Shown: positions 1 to 7,575 of the stretch, one piece after another | Layout: each line of letters starts with the position of its first letter | Numbering within the stretch: position 1 is the stretch's first letter | Assembly (NCBI RefSeq): GCF_013761175.1 | Contig: NZ_JACDUR010000002.1 | Coordinates: forward strand, 626,816-690,815 | Reading direction: 5' to 3' | DNA: 64,000 bases | DNA from: Nonomuraea soli | GTDB lineage: Bacteria; Actinomycetota; Actinomycetes; Streptosporangiales; Streptosporangiaceae | The notes under the pieces: model-generated | Told to the model about the DNA's origin: nothing | Database searches by the model: none | Seen by the model: the letters and a program-made list of their open reading frames with translations, nothing else | Program-made: the position numbers and the translations under genes

Positions 1-6
1 GTCACG

Positions 7-762
7 TCAGGCGCGGCGGCGCAGGCCCAGCGCACCGATCACGACGCCGACCACTCCCACGACCAGCCCGGCGACGCCGAGCAGCCGGGCGGTGCCGTCG
101 GTGGCACCGTCGGCGCCGTCTGCGGTGGCGGCCACGGGCGTCACCGAGGGCCCGGACGCCGGGGGAGACGCCTGCGGAGAGGTCTGGCCGGCGGGAGCGG
201 TCGTGGCGGTAGCGGCCCCGTGGCCGTCGCCGGTGGCCGGGGTGAGCTTCAGCACGGGAGCCGGATGCTCGGCCTCGGAGCCGTCGGCGGCGGGCGGGTC
301 GGCCCACTTGACGACCTCGCCGCTGGAGTAGGTCTGGGTGGCGGGGAAGATCAGCTGGTCGACGCCGGTGGGCAGGCGGCCCATCGAGACCTCGAACTCC
401 TGGAACTCACCGGGGTTGATCTTCCCGCCCGTCCAGACGACCTTGGTGACCGCCTCCTCGAGCTCGCCGTCCTCGACCTTGACCGGGGCGGGCAGCTTGC
501 TCTCGACGACCTCGGCCTTCCAGCCGGGCAGCGGCTTCACCGAGACGAACGCCAGCGGGTGGTCGGCCGGGAACGACACCTCCAGCTTGACCGTGCCGGC
601 GTCGTCGCGTTCGTTCGGCACCCGGAAGGCGACCTTGGTGAAGCCGCCCTGCGGGGCGGTGCCGGGCTGGATGGTGACGTGGGCCAGCGCGGGCATCGCC
701 AGGCCGAGCGTGAGAGCGGTGGTGGCGGCGAGCACGCTCGCGCCACGGCGGATGAAGGACAT
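7..762 (-). CDS. YcnI-type secreted copper-associated protein (DUF1775)
   Basis: A protein of about 251 residues, probably exported and held at the outer face of the membrane. It has an N-terminal signal peptide ending near ALAHV, a DUF1775 domain of about 150 residues beginning HVTIQPG, a Pro/Thr/Ala-rich linker, and a C-terminal hydrophobic helix followed by RRR. The family (YcnI of Bacillus) binds copper with the mature N-terminal histidine, and a His directly follows the predicted cleavage site here. I start at the internal Met (MSFIRRG), which opens the signal peptide, and not four codons upstream. The next minus-strand gene upstream is 44 bases away and likely shares the transcript. Confidence 0.85.
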   Translation of the reverse strand: MSFIRRGASVLAATTALTLGLAMPALAHVTIQPGTAPQGGFTKVAFRVPNERDDAGTVKLEVSFPADHPLAFVSVKPLPGWKAEVVESKLPAPVKVEDGELEEAVTKVVWTGGKINPGEFQEFEVSMGRLPTGVDQLIFPATQTYSSGEVVKWADPPAADGSEAEHPAPVLKLTPATGDGHGAATATTAPAGQTSPQASPPASGPSVTPVAATADGADGATDGTARLLGVAGLVVGVVGVVIGALGLRRRA

Positions 763-806
763 GAAAAACTCCACTGGGAGAGATACGCGAACGGGGTGTC
801 AGGGGA

Positions 807-1334
807 TCAGGCGGGCAGTGGAGGACCGCGCCTGCTGACGATGTGCCGCAGCTCGCTCGGACGCGCGGGCACCGGCAGGGGAAGGATCGGAGCCTGCCGC
901 GTGACGGGCAGGCCGGGCAGGACGAACAGCGCCAGGCGCAGGAACAGCCGCCGCAGCAGCGACCACAGCGTGTTCTCGCCGCGCGCCAGCCACCATCCGG
1001 TGACCAGGGTGGCGCCCAGATGTGCCAGGAGCATGCCGGCGCTGACGCTCAGCCCTCCGCCGCCGTGGTGGGCGGGCAGGTAGTCGGTCTGGGTGCCGAA
1101 CAGCTCGTGCAGCCCCAGCTGCGTGGCGCCGAGCGCCACGGTGAGGACCGGCTGGCCGCGCTCGGCCCCGCCCAGCAGCAGTGCCAGGACGAAGACCGCG
1201 CCGGCGCCCAGACCAAGCGTGCCCGTGGTGGGCGCCGCACCGCCCGCGACCAGGTGCGCGAGGGCGGCGAGCAGCACGCACACGGCCGAGAAGGCCGCCG
1301 CGCGGAGTGCTCGCAAGGGGGCGTGTGCGTTCAT
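807..1334 (-). CDS. multi-pass membrane protein next to YcnI
   Basis: A hydrophobic protein of 175 residues with about four predicted membrane helices and a His-rich loop (PAHHGGGG) near its middle, then a basic, proline-rich C-terminal tail. I chose the start at MNAHAP; the frame stays open farther upstream, but that part would be antisense to the next gene. It lies immediately upstream of the YcnI gene on the same strand, so an operon is likely. A role in copper handling is inferred only from this neighbour and from the histidines. I do not recognise a named family. Confidence 0.7.
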   Translation of the reverse strand: MNAHAPLRALRAAAFSAVCVLLAALAHLVAGGAAPTTGTLGLGAGAVFVLALLLGGAERGQPVLTVALGATQLGLHELFGTQTDYLPAHHGGGGLSVSAGMLLAHLGATLVTGWWLARGENTLWSLLRRLFLRLALFVLPGLPVTRQAPILPLPVPARPSELRHIVSRRGPPLPA

Positions 1335-1419
1335 GGGCGAACCCATGCTCTCACGTGTACCTTGCCGTGCAATCCCTGGCCGATATGTGCGCTTTGTCGC
1401 TAGGGTCGGAGCAGAGGTG

Positions 1420-1899
1420 ATGTTCGTGCGGCATTTCGCAGGTTTGCTCGTCGGGCTGGTGGTAAGCGCCATCCTGCTCGGCGGGGGCGGCTGGGCTGTG
1501 TACCAGGCGACGGCCAGCGCGCTGGCCAGTCCGCCCGGGGGACGGCCCATGTGGATAGCCCTGGGCGCCATGGCCGCGGTCGGCCTGGTGCTCGGACTGG
1601 TGATGTCGGGGCGGATCTCCCCGCTGGCCACCTTCGTGCCGTCGATGGTCCTGCTCGCCTGGACCGTCGTCTACGTGCTCGACATCAACCGCGCCCTGTC
1701 CTTCATCCCCAAGGAGCCGTCGGTGCACCAGCTCCTGCGGGAGGCGGGCCTGGGGAACCAGACCCTGCTGACGACCGGCGTCTACGCCCTGCTCGGCGTC
1801 GCCCTCTTCCTGCCCGTGCTGATGCCCTCACGCTGGGCACGCCGTGACGAGGACCTGGAAGAGGACGACTACGAGTCCACCCAGGGCGCGTACTACTGA
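1420..1899 (+). CDS. four-helix membrane protein of unknown function
   Basis: A 159-residue integral membrane protein beginning MFVRHFAG, with about four hydrophobic segments (near residues 5-27, 43-60, 65-85 and 120-140) and an acidic C-terminal tail containing DEDLEEDD. A purine-rich GCAGAGG precedes the ATG. It runs divergently from the gene at 807-1334 and its last seven bases overlap the end of the convergent ABC ATPase gene. I cannot assign a function; small actinobacterial membrane proteins of this layout are usually annotated as hypothetical. Confidence 0.65.
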   Translation: MFVRHFAGLLVGLVVSAILLGGGGWAVYQATASALASPPGGRPMWIALGAMAAVGLVLGLVMSGRISPLATFVPSMVLLAWTVVYVLDINRALSFIPKEPSVHQLLREAGLGNQTLLTTGVYALLGVALFLPVLMPSRWARRDEDLEEDDYESTQGAYY

Positions 1900-2630
1900 A
1901 GAGAGCCGGTGTAGAGCCGGGTGACGACCTCCTCCAGTGAGGACTGCCCGGCCATCAGATCCTCCAGCGTGCCGTCGAACCCGAGGCGTCCGTGGTCGAT
2001 CACCATCACCCGGCGGCACAACCGTTCGATGTCGCCCAGGTCGTGGGTGGTGAGCAGGACCGTCGTTCCCCGCTCGGCATTGGTCCGCTGCAGGAAGTCG
2101 CGGATGCCCGCCTTGCTCACCACGTCCAGGCCGATGGTCGGCTCGTCCAGGACCAGCAGGTCGGGCCCGTGCAGCAGAGCGGCGGCCAGGTCGCCGCGCA
2201 TGCGCTGTCCGAGGCTGAGCTGGCGCACCGGCCGGGCGAGGAACTCCGCCAGGTCCAGCGTCTCCACCATCTCCTCCAGCCGGGAGGCGAACAGCTTGCG
2301 ATCTACTTTGTAAAGGAGCCGGATCAGTTCGAAGCTGTCCTTGAGCGGCAGGTCCCACCACAACGTCGTGCGCTGCCCGAAAACCACGCCGATGCGCCTG
2401 GCCAGCGTCGTGCGCTTGCGTGAGGGATCCAGCCCGGCCACCCGCACCCGCCCGGAGGTCGGGGTGAGGATGCCGCACAACATCTTGATCGTGGTCGACT
2501 TCCCGGCGCCGTTGGGCCCCAGGTAGCCGACGAACTCGCCCGGCTCCACGCGGAACGTCAGATCCTGTACGGCATGCACGACCTGCCGTTTGACCTTGAA
2601 GGAGCGCCCCGCGCCCTGTAGCTCGATCAT
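1893..2630 (-). CDS. ABC-2 type exporter, ATP-binding subunit
   Basis: A 245-residue ABC ATPase. Walker A is GPNGAGKST at residues 38-46, the signature is LSLGQ near 147, and Walker B is LLVLDEPT near 165, followed by a switch His in TTHD. The long Q-loop segment (VVFGQRTTLWWD) is typical of the uncharacterised COG4586 group, whose members work with two ABC2_membrane_6 permeases. Both permeases are encoded just upstream on the same strand (2635-3417 and 3410-4195), with a gap of four bases and an overlap. The three proteins should form one inner-membrane exporter. The substrate is unknown. Confidence 0.92.
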   Translation of the reverse strand: MIELQGAGRSFKVKRQVVHAVQDLTFRVEPGEFVGYLGPNGAGKSTTIKMLCGILTPTSGRVRVAGLDPSRKRTTLARRIGVVFGQRTTLWWDLPLKDSFELIRLLYKVDRKLFASRLEEMVETLDLAEFLARPVRQLSLGQRMRGDLAAALLHGPDLLVLDEPTIGLDVVSKAGIRDFLQRTNAERGTTVLLTTHDLGDIERLCRRVMVIDHGRLGFDGTLEDLMAGQSSLEEVVTRLYTGSLQ

Positions 2631-2634
2631 CTTC

Positions 2635-3417
2635 TCAGCTCCCCGTCGATCGGTAGTGGCGGATGCCCTGGCGCCAGGCGAGTCCTGACAGCGCGAGCAG
2701 GATGAGCGCCGCGGCGGGCGCCAGCAGCCCGGCCCAGGAGGGCAGGCCGAGCGGGTCCCGGCGGCCCAGGACGTACAGCCCCGGCAGCCAGTTGACGAAG
2801 GCCAGCGGCAGGACGAACGTGGTCGCCCTCACGAGCTCCTTGCCGTAGATGCTCAGCGGGTGCTGCACGTAGGCGCCGCTGCCGTAGGTGAAGGCGTTGA
2901 CCACCTCGGGCGCGTCGGTGAGCACGAACTGCAGCGCCCCCGCGAAGGTCCACAGCGCCGCGAAGATCACCAGACCGCACACGACCATCAGCGGGACCAT
3001 CCACAGCCGCTCCAGCTCCAGCGCGGCCACGGCGTACCACAGCACCGCGGCGGCCTGCAGGACGCGCCCGATGCGGGCCGGGAAGAACCGGTCGGTCGCC
3101 AGCTGGATCCAGGCGCTGACCGGCCGGATGAGCACGGTGTCGAGGCTGCCCGCCCTGATGTGCTGGCTGACCCTGTCGAGGTTGCTGAACAGCAGGTCGG
3201 CCAGGGTGAAGGCGAGCGAGGCCGTGCCGTACAGGAACAGCACCTCCTCCCGGCCGAACCCGCCGAGCGAGGTGGTGTTGGCGAAGATGATGAGGATCAC
3301 GGCCAGGTCCATGCCGGCCACGACGAGGCCGAACACCGTCATGAGGGCGAAGGAGACAGGGTAGGCCGTCGCGGCCCTGGTCCAGGTCCACGCGAGCAGG
3401 ACGTAGCTCCTAACCAC
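2635..3417 (-). CDS. ABC-2 type exporter permease (COG4587/COG3694-like)
   Basis: A 260-residue membrane protein with six predicted helices. It begins MVRSYVLLAWTWTRAATAYP and contains the family-type stretch IRAGSLDTVLIRPVSAWIQ after the second helix. It overlaps the upstream permease gene by eight bases and ends four bases before the ATPase gene, so translation is probably coupled. The family pairs two different permeases with one COG4586 ATPase. Some family members export drugs or lipids, but the cargo cannot be read from this sequence. Confidence 0.88.
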   Translation of the reverse strand: MVRSYVLLAWTWTRAATAYPVSFALMTVFGLVVAGMDLAVILIIFANTTSLGGFGREEVLFLYGTASLAFTLADLLFSNLDRVSQHIRAGSLDTVLIRPVSAWIQLATDRFFPARIGRVLQAAAVLWYAVAALELERLWMVPLMVVCGLVIFAALWTFAGALQFVLTDAPEVVNAFTYGSGAYVQHPLSIYGKELVRATTFVLPLAFVNWLPGLYVLGRRDPLGLPSWAGLLAPAAALILLALSGLAWRQGIRHYRSTGS

Positions 3418-4195
3418 CCTGGATCACCACCTTGTGGCGCACCAGGCGGGTGCCGGCCGCGCCGAGCGCGAGCAGGACCGCGGCCCACAGCACCTGGAAG
3501 GCCAGGCCGTCGCCCTTGCCGAGGTAGACGTCGATCGGGACCTGGACCATGGCGGCGAACGGCAGCGAGCGGGCCAGTTCGCCGAGCCAGCCGGGGAAGA
3601 TGGTCAGCGGCAGGGCCAGGCCGCTGAAGAAGGTCATCAGGATCATCGAGACGGTGGCCACGCCGCGCTCGTCGATCAGCCAGCAGACCGACAGCGCCAC
3701 CAGGTAGCGCCAGGCGAAGCTGACGACGACGCCGAGCAGGAACGACAGGCCGAACAGCGCCCAGCGGTCGGGCCCGTCGGGGTGGGTCAGGCCGAACAGC
3801 AGGGCGCCCAGGAGGGTGGGCGGCAGCCCGCGCACGACCAGCAGGTAGGCGGCCCTGCCCAGGTCCTCGGCCAGCGTCCAGGCCTGCAGCGAGGCGGGCC
3901 TGACCAGGTCGAGGGCGATGTCGCCGCTGCGGATGCGCTCGGGGATGCCCAGGCCGCCGCCGAACAGCTGCATGGGGCCGATCATGGCCTGGGTGACGAA
4001 GCAGAAGGTGACGGCGTCGACCACGTCGTAGCCGCCCAGGTGCGGTCTGGCCTGCCACAGGGCGATGAGGACGTAGGCGCGCAGGATGCCGAAGACGGAG
4101 TTGGTGAAGGCTCCGGCCAGAGCGGCCCAGACGTAGGTGGCGTGCTTGCGGAAGCCGTACAGGATGAGGGTGGGATAGAGGTAGATGGCGGTCAC
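3410..4195 (-). CDS. ABC-2 type exporter permease, first gene of the exporter operon
   Basis: About 261 residues with six membrane segments. It carries the paired motif IPERIRSGDIALDLVRPASLQ, matching the equivalent segment of the neighbouring permease, so the two are distant homologues. The frame is open for more than a kilobase upstream, but that part is antisense to the esterase at 4337. I place the start at the GTG at 4195 (VTAIYLYPTL), although a GGAGG directly abuts it and a start a few codons away is possible. Divergent from the esterase gene, with a 141-base gap that holds the promoters. Confidence 0.82.
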   Translation of the reverse strand: MTAIYLYPTLILYGFRKHATYVWAALAGAFTNSVFGILRAYVLIALWQARPHLGGYDVVDAVTFCFVTQAMIGPMQLFGGGLGIPERIRSGDIALDLVRPASLQAWTLAEDLGRAAYLLVVRGLPPTLLGALLFGLTHPDGPDRWALFGLSFLLGVVVSFAWRYLVALSVCWLIDERGVATVSMILMTFFSGLALPLTIFPGWLGELARSLPFAAMVQVPIDVYLGKGDGLAFQVLWAAVLLALGAAGTRLVRHKVVIQGG

Positions 4196-4336
4196 CTCCG
4201 GAGCGTGAGGGAACGACAACAGCCCGTGCCCACAGGTGGGCACGGGTCGACCTGCGCGATTATCCGCGCGGCGGTCGCGGGCCGGCAACCCGATTAAGAC
4301 GATGTTCTGGGGGAAACCCTCCTTATGGAGGCTCGC

Positions 4337-5293
4337 ATGCTCGACCAGGACCTCTTTCCCCGTCACCCCCTCAGCTGGCAGGCTCGCGCGCTCACCCACG
4401 TGCTGCGCGGGGCGGTCAAGCCGATCGGATCCCTGTTCCTGCGCCACCCGCTCGCGCTGACGGCGTGCTCGCTGCTCAAGGCCGTCCCGATGCGCCCGCC
4501 GAGCCATGTCGGCATCGTGCCGCACCGCTTCCCGCGCTGCGGCGGCGAGTGGGTGCGTGCCGGGCTGGGCCTGGACGAGCGCAAGGCGCTGCTGTACTTC
4601 CACGGCGGCGGCTACTTCTCCTGCTCGCCCGCCACCCACCGGCCCATCACGTGGCGCCTGTCGGTGGCGGCCAGGAGACCGGTGCTGGCGCTCGACTACC
4701 GTCAGGGGCCGGTGCATCCGCTGAAGGCCTCGCTGGAGGACGCGCTCGACGCCTACGAGTGCCTGCTGGAACGCGGCCACGAGCCGGGCGACATCCTGCT
4801 CGCGGGCGATTCGGCCGGCGGGCACCTGACCCTGGCCACGCTGCTGGCGCTGCGCGACCGGCGCAGGCCGATGCCCGCGGGCGCGATCTGCCTGTCGCCG
4901 TGGGCGGACCTGACCGACTTCCCCCGCCGGGCCAACCGGTGGCAGGACCCGATGTTGTCGGCCTCGCGGGTGCGGTGGCTGGCCAGGCGGTGGACGGCGG
5001 GGCTGGACCCGCGCGACCCGCTCGTCTCGCCGGTGCTGGGCGACTACGCGGGGCTGCCGCCCCTGATGATCGTCACGGGGTCGACGGAGGTGCTGCGCGA
5101 CGAGGACCGGCGGGTGGCCGAGCGGGCCCGCGCGGCCGGGGTGCCGGTGCGCTACGAGGAGTGGGACCGCATGCCGCACGTCTTCCCCATGCTGGCCGAT
5201 GTGCTGCCCGAGGCCAGGCGGGCCTACCGGCACATCGCGGAGTTCGTCGCCGATCTCGGGGCCGCCGATTCGGCACCCGCTGCCGCCGCCTGA
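4337..5293 (+). CDS. alpha/beta hydrolase, hormone-sensitive-lipase-like esterase
   Basis: A cytoplasmic esterase of 318 residues. It has the oxyanion-hole motif HGGG at residues 89-92 and the nucleophile elbow GDSAGGH at 157-163 (Ser159). The C-terminal part contains GSTEVLRDEDRR, with an acid residue, and HVFPML, with the catalytic His. These define the HSL / family IV esterases, which hydrolyse short acyl esters. I choose the second ATG because a GGAGG sits five bases upstream of it. The stop codon TGA touches the iron box that controls the next gene. Confidence 0.9.
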   Translation: MLDQDLFPRHPLSWQARALTHVLRGAVKPIGSLFLRHPLALTACSLLKAVPMRPPSHVGIVPHRFPRCGGEWVRAGLGLDERKALLYFHGGGYFSCSPATHRPITWRLSVAARRPVLALDYRQGPVHPLKASLEDALDAYECLLERGHEPGDILLAGDSAGGHLTLATLLALRDRRRPMPAGAICLSPWADLTDFPRRANRWQDPMLSASRVRWLARRWTAGLDPRDPLVSPVLGDYAGLPPLMIVTGSTEVLRDEDRRVAERARAAGVPVRYEEWDRMPHVFPMLADVLPEARRAYRHIAEFVADLGAADSAPAAAA

Positions 5294-5311
5294 TAAGTTA
5301 GGGTTACCTAA
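5293..5311 (+). promoter_or_regulatory. candidate IdeR/DtxR-type iron box
   Basis: The 19-base site matches the actinobacterial iron-box consensus TTAGGTTAGGCTAACCTAA at 15 of 19 positions by direct comparison. It contains inverted arms AGTTAGG and CCTAACT (5296-5302 and 5307-5313) separated by four bases. It sits 22 bases before the ATG of a siderophore-interacting protein gene, the expected place for iron-dependent repression. Confidence 0.7.
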
Positions 5312-5332
5312 CTAGTTCTGTGGGGGTTCAGG

Positions 5333-6136
5333 ATGGCACACCGAGGTGTCGTGTTGCGGACCGAGCGGATCACGCCGCACATGATCCGCGTGGTGCTCGG
5401 CGGTGACGGGCTGTCCGGCTTCGCCACGTCGGGCCTCACCGACCACTACGTGAAGCTGGTCTTCCTCCAGGAGGGCGTCGACTACCCCGAGCCCTTCTCC
5501 ATCGACGCCTGCCGCGAGAGCGTGGCCCGCGAGTTCTGGCCGAAGCTGCGCACCTACACCGTGCGCGCCTGGGACGCCGACGCGGGCGAGCTCACCCTCG
5601 ACTTCGTCTACCACGGCGACGAGGGCCTGGCCGGCCCGTGGGCGGCCGCCGCGCAGCCCGGTGACGAGATCTACATGCTGGGCCCCGGCGGCGGCTACGC
5701 GCCTTCGGCCGAGGCCGGCTGGCACCTGCTGGCGGGCGACGAGAGCGCGCTGCCGGCGATCGCCGCCGCGCTGGAGAGCCTGCCGGAGGATGCGCTCGTG
5801 CACGCCTTCATCGAGGTCGAGGATCCGGCCGAGGAGCAGAAGCTCGACCCCAGGGTGACGTGGCTGCACCGCGGCGACGCGCCGGTGGGGGAGCGGCTCG
5901 TCGACGCGGTGCGGGCCCTCGACCACCCCGAGGGGCAGGTCCACGCCTTCGTCCACGGCGAGGCGGGCTTCGTCAAGGTGCTGCGCCGCCACCTGCGCGT
6001 CGAGCACGGGCTGCCGATGGCGCAGTTGTCGATCTCGGGCTACTGGCGGCTCGGCGTCGACGACGAGGGCTGGCGCCAGGTCAAGCGCGACTGGAACCAG
6101 ACGATCGAGGCCGAGGAGGCCGCGGCCCTGTCCTGA
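5333..6136 (+). CDS. siderophore-interacting protein (ViuB/SIP-type ferric reductase)
   Basis: A 267-residue FAD/NAD(P)H-dependent ferric-siderophore reductase of the cytoplasm that releases iron from imported siderophores. An N-terminal FAD-binding beta-barrel carries KLRTYTVR near residues 64-71, the equivalent of the family RPRTYTVR motif that contacts the flavin. A C-terminal SIP domain follows, with HAFVHGEA and a C-terminal GYWRLGVDDEGW segment typical of the family. The start ATG follows GGGGG at a good distance. Regulation by iron is indicated by the upstream iron box. No siderophore synthesis or uptake genes lie in this window. Confidence 0.92.
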   Translation: MAHRGVVLRTERITPHMIRVVLGGDGLSGFATSGLTDHYVKLVFLQEGVDYPEPFSIDACRESVAREFWPKLRTYTVRAWDADAGELTLDFVYHGDEGLAGPWAAAAQPGDEIYMLGPGGGYAPSAEAGWHLLAGDESALPAIAAALESLPEDALVHAFIEVEDPAEEQKLDPRVTWLHRGDAPVGERLVDAVRALDHPEGQVHAFVHGEAGFVKVLRRHLRVEHGLPMAQLSISGYWRLGVDDEGWRQVKRDWNQTIEAEEAAALS

Positions 6137-6140
6137 GGGG

Positions 6141-6479
6141 TCACTGCGTGCAGAACGGTGTCGGCCGGAAGTCGATCTGCCAGAAGTAGGCCGTGCGGTA
6201 GGCGGCCGGCACCTCCCGCGTGCCCTGGCACAACTCCAGCGTGCCGCCGGTGGTCAGCAGTTTGACCTGGCATCCCGGCGGCGGGTGGTTGCGGTAGGAG
6301 CCGACGGCGCGCCCCGGCACCGGGTTGATGAAGTCGACGCACTCGGTGAGCTCGTGGGAGACGACCGGGTTGGCGAACCCGGTGTCCGAATAGAGGGTGA
6401 AGCCGTACTTCTCGGCGCCGGCGGGCGAGGCTCCGATGAGGAGCACCAAGGCGGCCAGCGCTGCTGCCACAACTCTCAT
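6141..6479 (-). CDS. small secreted protein, unknown function
   Basis: A 112-residue protein with a clear signal peptide (MRVVAAALAALVLLIGASPAGA) and a mature part of about 90 residues with four cysteines, which could form two disulfides outside the cell. It is convergent with the siderophore-interacting protein gene, five bases apart. I recognise no domain. The mature protein is rich in aromatic residues and prolines. Confidence 0.65.
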   Translation of the reverse strand: MRVVAAALAALVLLIGASPAGAEKYGFTLYSDTGFANPVVSHELTECVDFINPVPGRAVGSYRNHPPPGCQVKLLTTGGTLELCQGTREVPAAYRTAYFWQIDFRPTPFCTQ

Positions 6480-6542
6480 GGCGACAGGATGCCGACCCGG
6501 CGTGCCGGGAGTCCTTGGCGCACGACGGCCTGTTGCGTGCAG

Positions 6543-7244
6543 TCAGCGCACTGACTGGCGGTAAAGGCTCGGAGGCATGCCGTAGGCCGAACGGAAGGCG
6601 CGGCTGAACTGCGCGGCATCGCGGAAGCCCCACCGGGCGGCGACGGCGGCGATCGAAGGGTCTCCGCCGGCCAGGTCGCGGCGGCAGCGCTCCAGGCGCC
6701 TGCGCCTGATCATCCCCGACACGGTGCCGCCCTCGCGCTGGAAGAGGCGGTGCAGGTAGCGGGTGGAGATGCTGCAGGCGGCCGCCACCTGACCGGGTGT
6801 CAGGGCCGGATCGTGCAGATGCGCCTCGATGTGGGCGTACGCCTGCCGTACGAGAGGGTGAGTGGCGTCGCCGGGGGCGTGCTCGATGACGGCGGCCAGC
6901 AGGTCCATCAGCACCGCGGTCAGCCGGGGCGCGTCGGCCTCGGTGAGCTCGCGGCCGTGGGCGGCCAGCGTCAGCACGAACTGCGTCAGCAACGCGCCCA
7001 CCCCGCGATCGCCCGGGAGCCTGAGCGGGACCAGCGGCCTGACCCGCCTCTCCGGCAGCGGCAGCAGCGCGCGCGGGAAGGCCAGCAGCAGCCCGCACGG
7101 CGCCAGGAGCGGGCGCGAGGCGTCGTCGAGCACCAGCTCGCCCGGCCCCAGCCAGAGCTGGTAGATCCCGGGCCCGCCGGTGCGCGGACGCGGAGCGCGG
7201 CCGGTCCTGTGGACCAGCACGGAACCGACCCTCGTTGTGTGCAC
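6543..7244 (-). CDS. AraC-family transcriptional regulator
   Basis: A 233-residue DNA-binding regulator. The N-terminal half looks like the AraC-binding-like (cupin) domain of the AraC/NimR group (LWLGPGELVLDD). The C-terminal half holds two helix-turn-helix motifs from about residue 130: TPGQVAAACSISTRYLHRLF, then WGFRDAAQFSRAFRSAYGMPP, which is the classical AraC/XylS signature with its terminal P. The target is unknown; the nearest gene on either side has no obvious functional link. Confidence 0.9.
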   Translation of the reverse strand: MHTTRVGSVLVHRTGRAPRPRTGGPGIYQLWLGPGELVLDDASRPLLAPCGLLLAFPRALLPLPERRVRPLVPLRLPGDRGVGALLTQFVLTLAAHGRELTEADAPRLTAVLMDLLAAVIEHAPGDATHPLVRQAYAHIEAHLHDPALTPGQVAAACSISTRYLHRLFQREGGTVSGMIRRRRLERCRRDLAGGDPSIAAVAARWGFRDAAQFSRAFRSAYGMPPSLYRQSVR

Positions 7245-7292
7245 GTCGCCGTCCCCCGGGCCAGTGCCAGTCCGCGACGTTGGCTGCGCGGT

Positions 7293-7424
7293 ATGGTGCC
7301 CCTTCCGCGCCGTTTCGTCGCCGGTCTCATCATCGCCGCCGTGGTCGCGGCTGTCATCGTCTTGGCCGTTTTCGTCGGACAGGTCGACCTGCGGCCCGCG
7401 CCGCCTCGCTGGCTCCGTGAGTAG
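7293..7424 (+). CDS. possible small single-span membrane protein
   Basis: A 43-residue frame with a basic N-terminus (MVPLPRRF), one strongly hydrophobic stretch of about 20 residues (GLIIAAVVAAVIVLAVFVG) and a short proline-rich tail. This is the composition of genuine small membrane proteins. No good ribosome-binding site precedes the ATG, and the frame lies between a divergent AraC gene and the kinase gene, so it may be chance. Confidence 0.35.
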   Translation: MVPLPRRFVAGLIIAAVVAAVIVLAVFVGQVDLRPAPPRWLRE

Positions 7425-7575
7425 CCTGTTTGCGCAGGTGTCACAGGCATTTACTTACCTTTGAGAAAGATGTCGCTTACCCGCCATACCGCATAGGAAA
7501 GTCCGGAGAAATCGGCCTCCCGTCGGGGTCAGAGTGTGCCTTGTCGTGCACATCGACCGGAGGGGCGAAGACCGG

